A stretch of 64,000 nucleotides of DNA from Bacteroidota bacterium (GCA_963169745.1 CAUJCU010000017.1:124001-188000), one strand, 5' to 3'. Shown: positions 36,685-45,963, numbered from the stretch's first letter. The notes: generated by a model not told the origin, from the letters alone. Translations and numbers: made by a program.

Positions 36685-37665
36685 ATGGAATTTACCATAA
36701 AAGGGCCTTTAGCTGCTTATTCAGATAAAATTTCTATTCGAAACCCAATTGTCCTAATAGGTTCTTGTTTTTCTGAAAATATTGGAAAGCTCCTGCAAGA
36801 GATAGGTTTTGACACAACGGTTAACCCTTTTGGTATTGTTTACAATCCTTTGAGCATTGCTGAGCAGTTAAATTCTTTATCCGATAAAAAAATAATATCC
36901 CAAGCCGCTATTTATGAGTATCAAGGAAATTACTTGAGTTGGAAACATCATAGCCGCTTTAATTCGCCTTCTGTTAAAGAAATATGGAACCAAATTTCGT
37001 ATGAATTTGAAGTGGCATATCAAAAAATTACACAAGCCGAATGGCTTTTTCTAACTTTAGGATCAGCTTTTTATTATACTCTTAAAGAAAATAATGAACT
37101 AGTAAGTAACTGTCACAAATTACCGGCATCTTTTTTTAATAAAAACTTAGCTAGTCAAAAACAAATACATGAGCATCTTACTCATGCAATAATTAAGCTT
37201 AAACAATTAAATCCAAAGCTAAAAATAATGCTAAATGTTAGTCCTATACGCTATATTAAAGAAGGGTTACATCAGAACACTATAAGCAAAAGTACGCTTC
37301 ATTTGGCGGTGTCGCAAATTATTACCGAACTGAATGGAGTTTATTATTTTCCTTCCTATGAAATTGTTATAGACCAATTACGAGATTATCGCTTCTACAA
37401 ACCCGATATGACTCACCCAAATGAAACCGCCATTAACTTCATTTTTGATTTTTTTTCTGAAACCCTTTTTGATTCTGAAACTAAACTCATTATCAAGGAG
37501 ACTCAAAAATACATACAGTTTTGCAGACATAAACCCTTAAGCAAAAACTTGGCCGATATCAGGAAAATTGATGAAAAGAAAGAAGAAATGTACTTAAACT
37601 TACTGCAAAAATATCCTTTTCTTACCGCATTAAAAAGACCAGACAGGCATAATGCGCTGTCTTAG
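36685..37665 (+). CDS. GSCFA domain protein (SGNH-hydrolase-like)
   Basis: The 326-residue protein carries the GSCFA family signature: IVLIGSCFSENIGKLLQEIGFD followed by NPFGIVYNPLSI, LFLTLGSAFYY, LNVSPIRYIKEG and DMTHPNETAINFIFD. The family is related to SGNH/GDSL-type hydrolases, with Ser of GSCF and the DxxH-like DMTHPNE as likely catalytic parts, but the substrate is unknown. An ATG at 36685 was chosen; an in-frame GTG at 36676 is possible. It follows ettA by 14 bases and may be co-transcribed. Confidence 0.82.
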   Translation: MEFTIKGPLAAYSDKISIRNPIVLIGSCFSENIGKLLQEIGFDTTVNPFGIVYNPLSIAEQLNSLSDKKIISQAAIYEYQGNYLSWKHHSRFNSPSVKEIWNQISYEFEVAYQKITQAEWLFLTLGSAFYYTLKENNELVSNCHKLPASFFNKNLASQKQIHEHLTHAIIKLKQLNPKLKIMLNVSPIRYIKEGLHQNTISKSTLHLAVSQIITELNGVYYFPSYEIVIDQLRDYRFYKPDMTHPNETAINFIFDFFSETLFDSETKLIIKETQKYIQFCRHKPLSKNLADIRKIDEKKEEMYLNLLQKYPFLTALKRPDRHNALS

Positions 37666-37746
37666 GTTAGTGAAATATCGGAACAAATTTATTTTTTGTA
37701 ATATAAAATAATTTAAACCGCTCATTTATAGTTATAATAAATAAGT

Positions 37747-37777
37747 TTTGATAATTAAAAAAAAGAACGTAAATTTG
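37747..37777 (+). promoter_or_regulatory. Full Bacteroidota sigma promoter of rpsP
   Basis: A TTTG (-33) at 37747-37750 and TAAATTTG (-7) at 37770-37777 are separated by exactly 19 bases, the consensus arrangement in this phylum. The expected transcript start leaves a leader of about 35 bases before the rpsP ATG. Confidence 0.8.
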
Positions 37778-37820
37778 CACCCATTTTAAAAATAAATTAT
37801 TAACTAAAAACTAAAACAAA

Positions 37821-38354
37821 ATGCCTGTAAAGATTAGATTACAACGCCATGGTAAAAAAGCACATGCTTATTATCATATTGTAATTGCGGATGGTCGTGC
37901 ACCTCGGGATGGAAAATTTATTGAAAAATTAGGCACCTACAACCCAAACACCAATCCAGCAACAATTGACATTAACTTCGACAGTACCTTAAGGTGGCTT
38001 CAAAATGGGGCCCAACCTACCGATACATGTCGTGCTATATTGTCATACAAAGGAGTACTGTACAAACGCCACCTTAATGGAGGAGTTACCAAAGGAGCTT
38101 TAAGTCAAGAAGCAGCAGATGCTAAATTTGAAAAATGGCTCAATGAGAAACAAGCCAAAGTTGAGGGGAAAGTATCTTCGGTTAAAAATAAAAAAGACGA
38201 AGAAAGAAGAGCAACATTAAAAGCTGAAAGCGCTGTTAAAGATGCTAAAGCAGCCAAAGTTGCTGAAAAAATAGCAGCTCAACAAGCAGCCACTACAGCA
38301 AGTGCCGAAAACGCTGACACTGCTGCCACAGAAGAAGCTCAAACAGAAGCTTAA
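37821..38354 (+). CDS. rpsP: 30S ribosomal protein S16 with long C-terminal extension
   Basis: The N-terminal 80 or so residues are standard S16 ([40 protein letters not shown]). S16 in most bacteria is about 80-90 residues; this one has 177, with a Lys/Ala/Glu-rich tail ([20 protein letters not shown]) that is a known feature of Bacteroidota S16. The tail is probably disordered or helical and its role is not established. It has its own promoter and a strong terminator before rimM. Confidence 0.95.
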   Translation: MPVKIRLQRHGKKAHAYYHIVIADGRAPRDGKFIEKLGTYNPNTNPATIDINFDSTLRWLQNGAQPTDTCRAILSYKGVLYKRHLNGGVTKGALSQEAADAKFEKWLNEKQAKVEGKVSSVKNKKDEERRATLKAESAVKDAKAAKVAEKIAAQQAATTASAENADTAATEEAQTEA

Positions 38355-38365
38355 TATCAAATTTT

Positions 38366-38400
38366 AAAAAGCCGGTTTCTAATTAGAAGCCGGCTTTTTT
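38366..38400 (+). terminator. Strong Rho-independent terminator between rpsP and rimM
   Basis: AAAAAGCCGG pairs with CCGGCTTTTT, with an inner TTCT/AGAA stem, and is followed by more T residues. It lies 11 bases after the rpsP stop and would separate rpsP from rimM transcription. Confidence 0.92.
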
Positions 38401-38421
38401 TTGCCCTTATTTTTTTACTAA

Positions 38422-38967
38422 ATGGATACAAAAGCGGATTATTTTTATTTTGGTTATGTTACAAAATCTGTAGGTTACGAAGGAGTTTTCGCCCTAAAAA
38501 CAGAAACGGATAATATTCAAAACTACAAACGGTTAAAAACTATATTTATTGACCTTGCAAACACGCTTACACCTTTTTTTATTACAAATGTTCAAATTAA
38601 AGATACCGAGGTTATTTGGTTAAAAGCCGAAGGTTTTGACACCACTGACAGCATTCTTCCATTACTTAAAAAAGAGGTTTATTTACCCATAAGTCTTTTG
38701 CCGAAATTGGAAGGAAAGAAATTTTATTTTCATGAAATTATTGGCTTTGAAGTAATTGATTTAAACTATGGGGTTATTGGAATAGTAAAAGATATAATAG
38801 AACTACCACAACAAAATATTCTTCAAATTAAACACGGGTATCAAGAAATATTAGTACCTTTAAACGATGATATCTTAACCGAAGTTGACCGCACTTTAAA
38901 AACCCTAAAAATAAAAGCTCCTGAAGGATTAATAGATATATATATCAATAAAGACAATGATGAATAA
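38422..38967 (+). CDS. rimM: 16S rRNA processing/ribosome maturation factor RimM
   Basis: The 181-residue protein assists 30S head assembly. It has an N-terminal RimM domain (YFYFGYVTKSVGYEGVFALK) and a C-terminal PRC-barrel domain (FYFHEIIGFEVIDLNYGVIG ... QEILVPLNDDIL). It follows rpsP as in many genomes, but trmD and rplS, common partners, are absent and a terminator lies between the two. Its 3' end overlaps the next gene, a lipoprotein, by 11 bases. Confidence 0.9.
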   Translation: MDTKADYFYFGYVTKSVGYEGVFALKTETDNIQNYKRLKTIFIDLANTLTPFFITNVQIKDTEVIWLKAEGFDTTDSILPLLKKEVYLPISLLPKLEGKKFYFHEIIGFEVIDLNYGVIGIVKDIIELPQQNILQIKHGYQEILVPLNDDILTEVDRTLKTLKIKAPEGLIDIYINKDNDE

Positions 38968-39388
38968 ATTAGTTTGCTTAATGGCATTTACTCCATTTTT
39001 TCTTTTATACTCTTGTACTTCAAAGTTTAAAAAGAAAGATACCAACAACAAGCTAAAATTGGAGATTTTAGGGAACTATGAAGGCAATGCCAAACTTGGT
39101 TATCTCGTTGAGTCAGTGAAACTAAACGGTGATTTCCTTATTTTTAATATTGTTTATGAAGGAGGCTGTAAACCACATAGCTTCAGACTTATTGGGGATA
39201 GTCTCATTCTTAAATCTAAGCCTCCGCAAACCAACCTTTATTTGCTGCACGAAAACAATGGAGACAAGTGTACTGAAAAAATAAAGAAAGAACTTATATT
39301 TGATGTTTCTAGGCTTAAAAACTTTAAATACAACCCTTTAATTCTAAATATTGACCATTTAAATTCAGTAACTTATGAATATAAATAA
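38957..39388 (+). CDS. Small lipoprotein, NigD-like C-terminal pattern
   Basis: The 143-residue protein has a lipoprotein signal (LMAFTPFFLLYSC, lipobox Cys about residue 20), then a Ser/Lys-rich linker. The rest resembles a Bacteroidota secreted-lipoprotein pattern with EGGCKPHSFRLIGDS and HENNGDKCTEKIKKELIFDV, in which the two Cys probably form a disulfide. No function is known. It starts inside the rimM end and overlaps the following protease start by 14 bases, so these genes are translated together. Confidence 0.6.
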   Translation: MMNKLVCLMAFTPFFLLYSCTSKFKKKDTNNKLKLEILGNYEGNAKLGYLVESVKLNGDFLIFNIVYEGGCKPHSFRLIGDSLILKSKPPQTNLYLLHENNGDKCTEKIKKELIFDVSRLKNFKYNPLILNIDHLNSVTYEYK

Positions 39389-41888
39389 ATACCTTCTTTG
39401 GTGCCTATCTTTTGTGCTCCTTTTCTCTATTAAAAGCCAGGCTCAGTTTAGTGTTGGAGGTACTCCTAAAGGGTTTTCATCCAAAATTAAACAAGAGATT
39501 CCTATTATAAAAATGCAGGGTTTTGATGTAGAGGCCATGTTAGCTGAAGACGAAATTGTAAACACAAAAGGAAATGGTCCCTATCGTTTTGGAAAAAACT
39601 TTGATGTAAATCTTCACTTGAATAACTCCGGTAGTTGGATAAATTACCCCAATGGTGACCGTTTATGGCAGTTAGCTATAACATCGCCTCAAGCTTATTC
39701 TATTAATTTACAATTTTCATACTACCACTTACCACCCGATGCCGAACTTTATGTTTATAACAGCACTCACACAATGGTATTAGGTGCTTTTACCTACATT
39801 AACAACCAGGACGATGGTTTATTTGCCACTGATTTGGTTCAAGGTGAAAAAATTATTGTTGAGTACTATGAACCGGCACAAGTGCGTGGAATGGGTGTCT
39901 TTACCATAGGTACAGTAACCCATGCGTACCGTAATATTTTTAGTGATGAGTTTACAAAATCATTTGGAACATCGGGTGCTTGTCAATTTAATGTTGCTTG
40001 TCCTTTATCTGATGGGTGGGAAGAACAGATTCGTTCGGTAGTTATGTTAGTAAGTGGCGGAAGCGGTTTTTGCACCGGAGCTTTGGTAAATAATACAGCT
40101 AATGACGGAAAGCCCTATATTTTAACCGCTAATCACTGTGGAAGCAGTGGATTTGGCACCTGGGTGTTTCGTTTTAACTGGCAGTCGCCTACTTGCACCA
40201 ACCCGTCAAGCTCTCCTTCATATCAATCACTAACAGGTGCTGTTCAAAGAGCCTCATGGGCGGGGGCCGATATGAGCTTAGTCGAAATTACCGGTGGTTT
40301 AACGAATGGATCTATTCCTGATTCATATAATGCCTATTTCTCGGGCTGGTCTAATATTGACACTCCGGCCGATTCAGCTTTTGCTATTCATCATCCTGAT
40401 GGAGATATTAAAAAATTTTCGGTTGCTAAAAATCCAACACAAACCAGTACTATGGGCGGAGCAACATGCTGGAAGGCTCAATGGACAAAAGGCTGTACAG
40501 AGCCGGGTTCTTCTGGTTCTCCTTTATATGACCAAAACAAAAGAATTGTAGGACAGCTTTATGGTGGAAATTCGGCCTGTGGAGCCAGTCAAGCTAATAT
40601 GAATGACAATTATGGAAAATTTTCAGCTTCTTGGTTAGGCGGAAACACAAACAGTACACAATTAAAATATTGGCTCGATCCTGCTAACATAAACGCTTCA
40701 ACCCTTGATGGATTTGATCCTTTTGCAGTATCATTAACCCTTGATGCTAACCTAACAACTATTGTTTTTCCTAACTCAAACTTATCTACTTGCAGCACCA
40801 GTATTACACCATCTGTAAAAGTAAAAAACAATGGTATTAATGATATAACAAATTTTATCATTAACTACACCATAGATGGTGGAAGCCCAACTGCCTATAA
40901 TTGGAGTGGCAATTTGGCATCAGGGCAACTTATTACGGTAATATTACCCACTATAAACGGTCTCACAACCGGATCGCATACCTTATCCACAGAAGTAACT
41001 AACCCTAATGGTGCTACTGATTTGAATCCGGCTAATGATCAAAAACAAGTTGTGTTTAATATTATTGACCCTAACCCACAAACACAATTACCAATTTTTC
41101 AGGGTGCTGAATCCGGACAATTTCCAGGAAATAACTGGTCTATTGTAAATTCAGATAACGCAACTGCCTGGATTGTTACGAATACAGGAGGATTTGGCAC
41201 CTCTTCAAAGAGTTTTAAGTTCGATAATTATTCTGTTAACGCTGCAGGACAAAGTGATTTTATAGTAAGTCCATATATTGATTTAATTAATCAGGTAGCT
41301 CCGGTTCAAGCAACATTTGATTTGGCTTATGCCAGATATTATTCTAATCAGGCAAGCGACTCATTAATAGTTTCTGTATCTGATAACTGTGAAGAAAGCT
41401 GGACTCGTGTTTATAGCAAAGGTGGTGTTAATTTAGCAACTATTGGAGGCAATGGGGTGTATAATACGGGCCCTTTCACTCCCACATCAACACAATGGAG
41501 GCAAGAAACAATTGATTTAAACTCTTGTGCAGGAAAGGATAAAATTAAAATTCGATTTGAAAACAAATCAAATTATGGCAATAATATGTTTATTGATAAT
41601 ATAAACATTTTAGCTAGTGGCACTCCTGTTTTAGAACTAAATTCCAATAATAATTTAATTTCTTTATTTCCTAACCCAAGTGATGGAAAAGTATCTATAA
41701 TTACCGGAACAAATAATCAAATTAACGAAGTAAGTATTATAAACATACTGGGTGAAGAAATTTTAAATAAGAAAGGAATGAGCAGTACCAGCGTAGATTT
41801 AGATTTAAAATTACCGGTTGGCATATTTTTTGCAAAAGTTTATTTAAGTAACAAACAACAAGTTACAAAAAAATTAATTATTCAATAA
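39375..41888 (+). CDS. Secreted lysyl-endopeptidase-like serine protease with T9SS sorting domain
   Basis: The 837-residue protein has a signal peptide (YLLWCLSFVLLFSIKSQAQ), an N-terminal pro-region, and a trypsin-fold domain with His in PYILTANHCGSS (about 252), Asp in AGADMSLVEI, and Ser in GCTEPGSSGSPLYD (about 380), plus several Cys for disulfides as in Achromobacter lysyl endopeptidase. A CARDB-like segment (KVKNNGINDITNFIINYTID), a jelly-roll/MAM-like segment (GAESGQFPGNNWSIVNS) and a Por sorting domain (LFPNPSDGKVSII) follow. Lys specificity is suggested by family only. Confidence 0.87.
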   Translation: MNINKYLLWCLSFVLLFSIKSQAQFSVGGTPKGFSSKIKQEIPIIKMQGFDVEAMLAEDEIVNTKGNGPYRFGKNFDVNLHLNNSGSWINYPNGDRLWQLAITSPQAYSINLQFSYYHLPPDAELYVYNSTHTMVLGAFTYINNQDDGLFATDLVQGEKIIVEYYEPAQVRGMGVFTIGTVTHAYRNIFSDEFTKSFGTSGACQFNVACPLSDGWEEQIRSVVMLVSGGSGFCTGALVNNTANDGKPYILTANHCGSSGFGTWVFRFNWQSPTCTNPSSSPSYQSLTGAVQRASWAGADMSLVEITGGLTNGSIPDSYNAYFSGWSNIDTPADSAFAIHHPDGDIKKFSVAKNPTQTSTMGGATCWKAQWTKGCTEPGSSGSPLYDQNKRIVGQLYGGNSACGASQANMNDNYGKFSASWLGGNTNSTQLKYWLDPANINASTLDGFDPFAVSLTLDANLTTIVFPNSNLSTCSTSITPSVKVKNNGINDITNFIINYTIDGGSPTAYNWSGNLASGQLITVILPTINGLTTGSHTLSTEVTNPNGATDLNPANDQKQVVFNIIDPNPQTQLPIFQGAESGQFPGNNWSIVNSDNATAWIVTNTGGFGTSSKSFKFDNYSVNAAGQSDFIVSPYIDLINQVAPVQATFDLAYARYYSNQASDSLIVSVSDNCEESWTRVYSKGGVNLATIGGNGVYNTGPFTPTSTQWRQETIDLNSCAGKDKIKIRFENKSNYGNNMFIDNINILASGTPVLELNSNNNLISLFPNPSDGKVSIITGTNNQINEVSIINILGEEILNKKGMSSTSVDLDLKLPVGIFFAKVYLSNKQQVTKKLIIQ

Positions 41889-41899
41889 AAGCATTTACA

Positions 41900-42985
41900 A
41901 TGAAACTAAAACTTTCTATTTTTCTCTTCCTATTTTTAAATTCAACATTTATTATTAATGCACAAACAGGGAACTCTACATTAGAAATTTTCTCTGAGAA
42001 TGGTGATCCATTTGTGCTCGTTATGAATGGGATTCAACAGAATAAACAAGCTCAAACCAATGTAAAAATTGATAATTTGGCTATGGCTGCATACAAAATC
42101 CGAGTTATTTTTCAAAACACCGAACTAGGGGCTTTGAATGATAAAATCAATTTGGATTTTGGGGCGCATCAATCTTATGCCATTAAAAAGAAAAAAATTA
42201 GCAGTTTTCAAAAAAACTTAAAAACGGCCGGCAATAATATGGCTGAAAATTTTTCTATTAAAGACTCTACTGAGGCTAATGCAAAAAGAGCTGAAATTGA
42301 GAATCAAGATTCAAAATTTGTAATTCGTTTAATTAGTAAAGTGCCTACCGTTAATGATGCCTCTTATCAACAAACTCCTCCTCCACCTCCATCGCAGTCT
42401 GGAGCAGTTCGTAATAACACGCAGGTAACCACAACTACGGCTGTTCCGGCTCACCAAACTACTGTGGTGCAACAAACAACAACTACTACAGGCAATACTG
42501 CAGGCGTTAGTTCGAGTACCAATATGGGTGGAGCTAATGTGAATATGAATATTAATTTAGGAGGTGGAGTTAATGCAGCTTATTCAGAAACCACTACTAC
42601 ATCAACAACCGTACAGAGCACTGGAGGCGCACCGGTTCCTCAACAAAATGTATATGTCTTGCCGGGTTACAGTGGTCCAACAGGTTGCCCTTGGCCCATG
42701 AGTGAAGCTGAGTTTTCTCAAGCAAAAAACTCCATAAAATCTAAAAGTTTTGAAGACAGTAAACTTACCATGGCAAAACAAATATTCAACCATAATTGCT
42801 TGCTTTCCTCTCAAGTTAGAGATATGATAAATTTATTTGACTTTGAAGCTACTAAACTCGAATTTGCTAAATACGCCTATGGGCGCACTTTTGACATAGG
42901 AAACTACTACAAAGTAAACGATGCTTTTGAATTTGAGTCGTCTATTTCAGACTTAAACAACTATATTAACAGTTATAGAAGATAG
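41900..42985 (+). CDS. Secreted DUF4476-domain protein
   Basis: The 361-residue protein has a signal peptide (IFLFLFLNSTFIINAQ), an N-terminal beta-rich region, a central Thr/Gln/Pro-rich low-complexity stretch (about 155-250, with VVQQTTTTTGNTAG), and a C-terminal DUF4476 domain (MSEAEFSQAKNSIKSKSFED ... MINLFDFEATKLEFAKYAYG). The domain is common in Bacteroidota and of unknown function. No T9SS sorting domain is visible, so it is probably periplasmic or outer-membrane associated. It follows the protease by 11 bases and ends at a shared terminator. Confidence 0.78.
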   Translation: MKLKLSIFLFLFLNSTFIINAQTGNSTLEIFSENGDPFVLVMNGIQQNKQAQTNVKIDNLAMAAYKIRVIFQNTELGALNDKINLDFGAHQSYAIKKKKISSFQKNLKTAGNNMAENFSIKDSTEANAKRAEIENQDSKFVIRLISKVPTVNDASYQQTPPPPPSQSGAVRNNTQVTTTTAVPAHQTTVVQQTTTTTGNTAGVSSSTNMGGANVNMNINLGGGVNAAYSETTTTSTTVQSTGGAPVPQQNVYVLPGYSGPTGCPWPMSEAEFSQAKNSIKSKSFEDSKLTMAKQIFNHNCLLSSQVRDMINLFDFEATKLEFAKYAYGRTFDIGNYYKVNDAFEFESSISDLNNYINSYRR

Positions 42986-42993
42986 TTATTTAT

Positions 42994-43027
42994 ACCGCTT
43001 GGTTATTCTGCTAAATGACCAAGCGGT
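42994..43027. terminator. Bidirectional terminator between convergent genes
   Basis: ACCGCTTGGT (42994-43003) and ACCAAGCGGT (43018-43027) form a perfect 10-base stem with a 14-base loop. It begins 9 bases after the DUF4476 stop, runs into the end of the convergent acyltransferase gene, and could stop both transcripts. Confidence 0.88.
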
Positions 43028-43893
43028 TTTAATTGCCCTGGATTTCCGTAAACTAAGGTGTTTTCAGGAACATTTTTTGTAACAACAGCTCCTGCTGCTA
43101 CCACAGCATTCTTTCCAATATAAACCCCTTTTAATATTATGGAGTGCAAACCTACCCAACAATGATCTTCTATGGTTACTGAACTGCATTTTACCGTACT
43201 ATAATCTAATTTTGTTCCATTTGGGAAACCTGCTTCTACTTCCTTTGCCCGCACAGAACTGCTCACCGGATGCGAATTATTGTCAAATAAAACACAGTTA
43301 TAGGACATCATTACATGGTTACCTAAAGTAATGCTGCTCATGCAACTAACCATGGCTCCTTTGTTTATATTGCTGTTATCTCCTACCTTCATTTTTCCAT
43401 TTAAAATTCGGATGTTTGCATGTAAACTTACATTTTTGCCACATATCAAACTTCCTTCACTCATGTTCAAACCAGAATCTTCATTACCGGCCATAAGAAA
43501 ATAATCGTTTAAATTGATTTGTGCCTTTTTTATGACCCATTTTCCGTTGAAAACTCTAAAATTGGAGCCACAGTGAAAGTGTGACTCTGCAAAATGGAAA
43601 TGTGCATTTTTGAAATGTACCCGTTCACCAAAATGTAGGGTTGATGATGATGCATTTAGAACTGTTTGATAAGTAATAAAGTTTCCGGAGCAATGCAAAT
43701 AAGTATCTTCTAAAAAAAACTGGGAACTGGTAAAATCAGCATCGCCTTCAATTTCAATTTTTGAATTTACGTTTAATTGAATGACAGAATGTATATTAAA
43801 AAAAATTCTACCCTTTACTCTAAAATGTAAAGGTCTTGTTTTGGGAAAGTGCTTCCAAAATAACCATTTAATATAATTAAAGTAGCGGTGCAT
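43003..43893 (-). CDS. Left-handed beta-helix acyltransferase (hexapeptide repeat)
   Basis: The 296-residue protein has a C-terminal left-handed beta-helix of hexapeptide repeats typical of O- or N-acyltransferases (maltose/serine acetyltransferase relatives). It includes CVLFDNNSHPVSS with the likely catalytic His, CSSVTIEDHCWVGLHSIIL and VYIGKNAVVAAGAVVTKNV. The N-terminal half also contains isoleucine-rich strands but degenerate repeats. It probably acetylates a sugar in surface polysaccharide. The next gene upstream on this strand is an ATPase whose stop lies one base before this start, so the two are likely co-transcribed. Confidence 0.82.
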   Translation of the reverse strand: MHRYFNYIKWLFWKHFPKTRPLHFRVKGRIFFNIHSVIQLNVNSKIEIEGDADFTSSQFFLEDTYLHCSGNFITYQTVLNASSSTLHFGERVHFKNAHFHFAESHFHCGSNFRVFNGKWVIKKAQINLNDYFLMAGNEDSGLNMSEGSLICGKNVSLHANIRILNGKMKVGDNSNINKGAMVSCMSSITLGNHVMMSYNCVLFDNNSHPVSSSVRAKEVEAGFPNGTKLDYSTVKCSSVTIEDHCWVGLHSIILKGVYIGKNAVVAAGAVVTKNVPENTLVYGNPGQLKPLGHLAE

Positions 43894-43894
43894 A

Positions 43895-44446
43895 TTATAG
43901 TTGCTTAATTCTTTTTAAGTGTGAAAGTACAAAATTTGCTCGTTCCTTTACACTAGCTTTAGGAATTTCTAATATTTTGTATCCCAAATTAAAATAAGTT
44001 TCAGATATGACTTCGTGGAGCTGGCAAGCTGTTTTATAGTCTTCTTTTCTTTCAGCATCATTGGTAAATATTTGCTCCCAAGGCGATACAATAAATACAG
44101 TAAAATGATATTTACAGTTTCTAATAGTGTGTAAATAATAATCCGGAAAGGCTTGATGATCTTTAATAAAATAAGCAATTGTATCAGGCAATCCTCGATC
44201 AAAAAATACCCAATCATGCTCGGGTGCTTGATGAAATTCTTGTAAGCGTTTTTCAAAAACTATTTCGCTAAATGATGCTAAGTTTATCCAAGGAACATGA
44301 TTGCCCCCCGTTTTTAATTGCTCATCGATAACACCACGTGAAACTTCGTGCATACAAGAAAAACCTCTTTGCTCTAATTCCTGAATAATAGAAGTTTTAC
44401 CGAAACCCGGCCCTCCTGAAATAATTACTTTATTAGAATTAAGCAC
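43895..44446 (-). CDS. AAA-type NTPase (AAA_28 predicted ATPase/kinase-like)
   Basis: The 183-residue protein has Walker A ISGGPGFGKTSII near the N-terminus and an acidic Walker B-like WVFFDRGLPDTIAYF, plus Arg-rich HEVSRGVIDEQL, the pattern of the AAA_28 family related to P-loop kinases. Substrate and function are not known. The GTG at 44446 was chosen because a longer frame beginning with TTG at 44485 would start inside a promoter -7 element (44483-44490). The promoter and leader lie in repeat copy A, whose second copy is at 52671-52803. Confidence 0.7.
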   Translation of the reverse strand: MLNSNKVIISGGPGFGKTSIIQELEQRGFSCMHEVSRGVIDEQLKTGGNHVPWINLASFSEIVFEKRLQEFHQAPEHDWVFFDRGLPDTIAYFIKDHQAFPDYYLHTIRNCKYHFTVFIVSPWEQIFTNDAERKEDYKTACQLHEVISETYFNLGYKILEIPKASVKERANFVLSHLKRIKQL

Positions 44447-44466
44447 ACTTATTAGAATTACAACTT

Positions 44467-44598
44467 TACAAAAAGCAATGCTCAAAGTTACACCAAAATT
44501 GGCTATAAATGGCAGCTCTTATTTCGATTATGAGAACTGCAAGTAAAACGGTTTTTAATATTCAAAAATGATGGTTTGCTTCACATCTGGGTTAAGGC
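44467..44598 (+). repeat. Direct repeat copy A: osmC 3' end plus downstream DNA
   Basis: About 132 bases are about 85% identical (hand alignment) to 52671-52803. Read on the minus strand it encodes the last 13 codons of an OsmC protein (LNPDVKQTIIFEY then stop), followed by the DNA carrying the ATPase promoter. Most differences in the osmC part are silent. After 44598 the similarity ends, so the rest of this osmC copy is missing. Confidence 0.85.
44483..44490 (-). promoter_or_regulatory. -7 element of the AAA ATPase/acyltransferase pair
   Basis: On the minus strand this reads TAACTTTG, an exact TAnnTTTG match, in repeat copy A about 37 bases upstream of the ATPase GTG start. The matching place in copy B (52671-52803) reads TAAATATG, so the element was not kept there. 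Confidence 0.5.
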
Positions 44599-44675
44599 AT
44601 AACGGATTAGGTTTTTGCGATGGTGCGGAAATAGCATTCCGTCAGTTGAGTTTTGCACTAAAGTTAAATAGAAGC

Positions 44676-45440
44676 TCAGTCTTTTGTGTAATGTTTTTCA
44701 ATATAATTTATTGCTTGTTCTTGTGTGAGTATTGCAAAGTCTTTATAGCGATTATGAACATCAATAATTTCGTCTAAGGCTTGTAATACAAGTTCTTTGT
44801 TATCCCACGATTTAAGATGTTTAATGACTGTTTCAAGACACCCCTTTTTATATGCAATTTGTCCTAAAACGTGAACCAAAGTATTTTTAACTCTTGCTGT
44901 TTGGTCAAACTGGAGCTCTTTGAGCAATGGTAGTATGTCCTGCGGATGTGTCCGTCCCCGAAGCTCAATACCGTGACAAATTTCTCTACGAATTTCATTG
45001 TCTGAATGGTGCAAATAATTTTTCGCCCAGTTCAAAATAGGATTAGGGTTTTTCTCGCTCATTTTTTTAATAGAACCAATAACTGCATTTCTAACGATAT
45101 GATGTTTGTCAAAAAGTCCATTGTCAAAAAAGTGTTCAACACAGTCAAATTCTTTGATACCAATTTCTCCTGATGCATTGATGACGGTTTGTCTGACTTT
45201 CTCGTTGTCTGACTTGAAAAGTTTATCAAGTAGTTTTAAAATATTGGGTTGAAGGGTTGGGTTTCCCTTCCATATTTTTCCTATCGCCAAATATGCTGTT
45301 TTTCGTATGTATGTGTCTTCGTCTGAAAAATAATCTGTAATGCTGTTATTCTTTTCCTTTTGAACTTCCGCAAGAATATCCTTGTTTATTTTATCAACAA
45401 GTTGATGTCGTTGCTCTTTATTTAGGTCGTAAAATCCCAT
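44676..45440 (-). CDS. HEAT-repeat (DNA alkylation repair-like) protein
   Basis: The 254-residue all-helical protein consists of HEAT/ALK-type repeats, for example YIRKTAYLAIGKIWKGNPTL, KVRQTVINASGEIGIKEFDC and EIRREICHGIELRGRTHPQD. This pattern is shared with AlkD/AlkC DNA glycosylases and with HEAT scaffold proteins. The catalytic Trp/Asp set of AlkD could not be placed with confidence, so glycosylase activity is not claimed. The start was moved to MGFYDLNKEQ, which fits the repeat boundary. It is the first gene inside the accessory block next to repeat A. Confidence 0.68.
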   Translation of the reverse strand: MGFYDLNKEQRHQLVDKINKDILAEVQKEKNNSITDYFSDEDTYIRKTAYLAIGKIWKGNPTLQPNILKLLDKLFKSDNEKVRQTVINASGEIGIKEFDCVEHFFDNGLFDKHHIVRNAVIGSIKKMSEKNPNPILNWAKNYLHHSDNEIRREICHGIELRGRTHPQDILPLLKELQFDQTARVKNTLVHVLGQIAYKKGCLETVIKHLKSWDNKELVLQALDEIIDVHNRYKDFAILTQEQAINYIEKHYTKD

Positions 45441-45582
45441 TATTTTCTTTTCGGTTAAGTCAGTCTGTTGGTTTCTGTAAGGTCGTACATAGAGTTGCAC
45501 CTTATGCTATTTAGGCTCGGTTAAAAGTCAATTCTCTTTTGTTCCATACTATTTATTAGTTCAAAGCACCAAAGCATTTTCA

Positions 45583-45963
45583 TCAGGATATATCTATTAG
45601 CTGAACGATTTTATTATCTTGAAATTTAAAAATAGACTTACTTGTTAATGCAAGTTTCTGTCCTTTTTTTAATCCGTTTGGAAGGTCCATTGCCCAAACA
45701 GCCAAGTATTCAATTTCGAATTCAGTTTCACTAATATCGTGCTTCATTGCGGTTATTCTTTGTTCTCTTGTTTCAAAATATAATCTCGCTTTTTCTGCCT
45801 GTTGTTTAAAGTCCGTAATTCCATTTAATATCATATTGACTTCATTATTTTGAATGTTCTGAAAAACGATTTCATCCTTGAAATCAAGCGTCATTTTTTC
45901 TATGTCAAAACTATTATAGCCGGCTATATAATTTCTGATAATCTGCTCTCGCTGTTCGTTCAT
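45583..45963 (-). CDS. SnoaL/NTF2-like domain protein
   Basis: The 126-residue protein has the cone-shaped NTF2-like fold: an N-terminal helix pair (EQREQIIRNYIAGYNSFDIE), a strand region with KDEIVFQNIQNNEV, a helix (TDFKQQAEKARLYFE), and a curved beta-sheet ending with IFKFQDNKIVQLIDIS. SnoaL-like proteins include small-molecule hydratases, isomerases and non-catalytic binding proteins. No ligand is implied by context. It is one of the single-domain genes of the accessory block. Confidence 0.65.
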   Translation of the reverse strand: MNEQREQIIRNYIAGYNSFDIEKMTLDFKDEIVFQNIQNNEVNMILNGITDFKQQAEKARLYFETREQRITAMKHDISETEFEIEYLAVWAMDLPNGLKKGQKLALTSKSIFKFQDNKIVQLIDIS

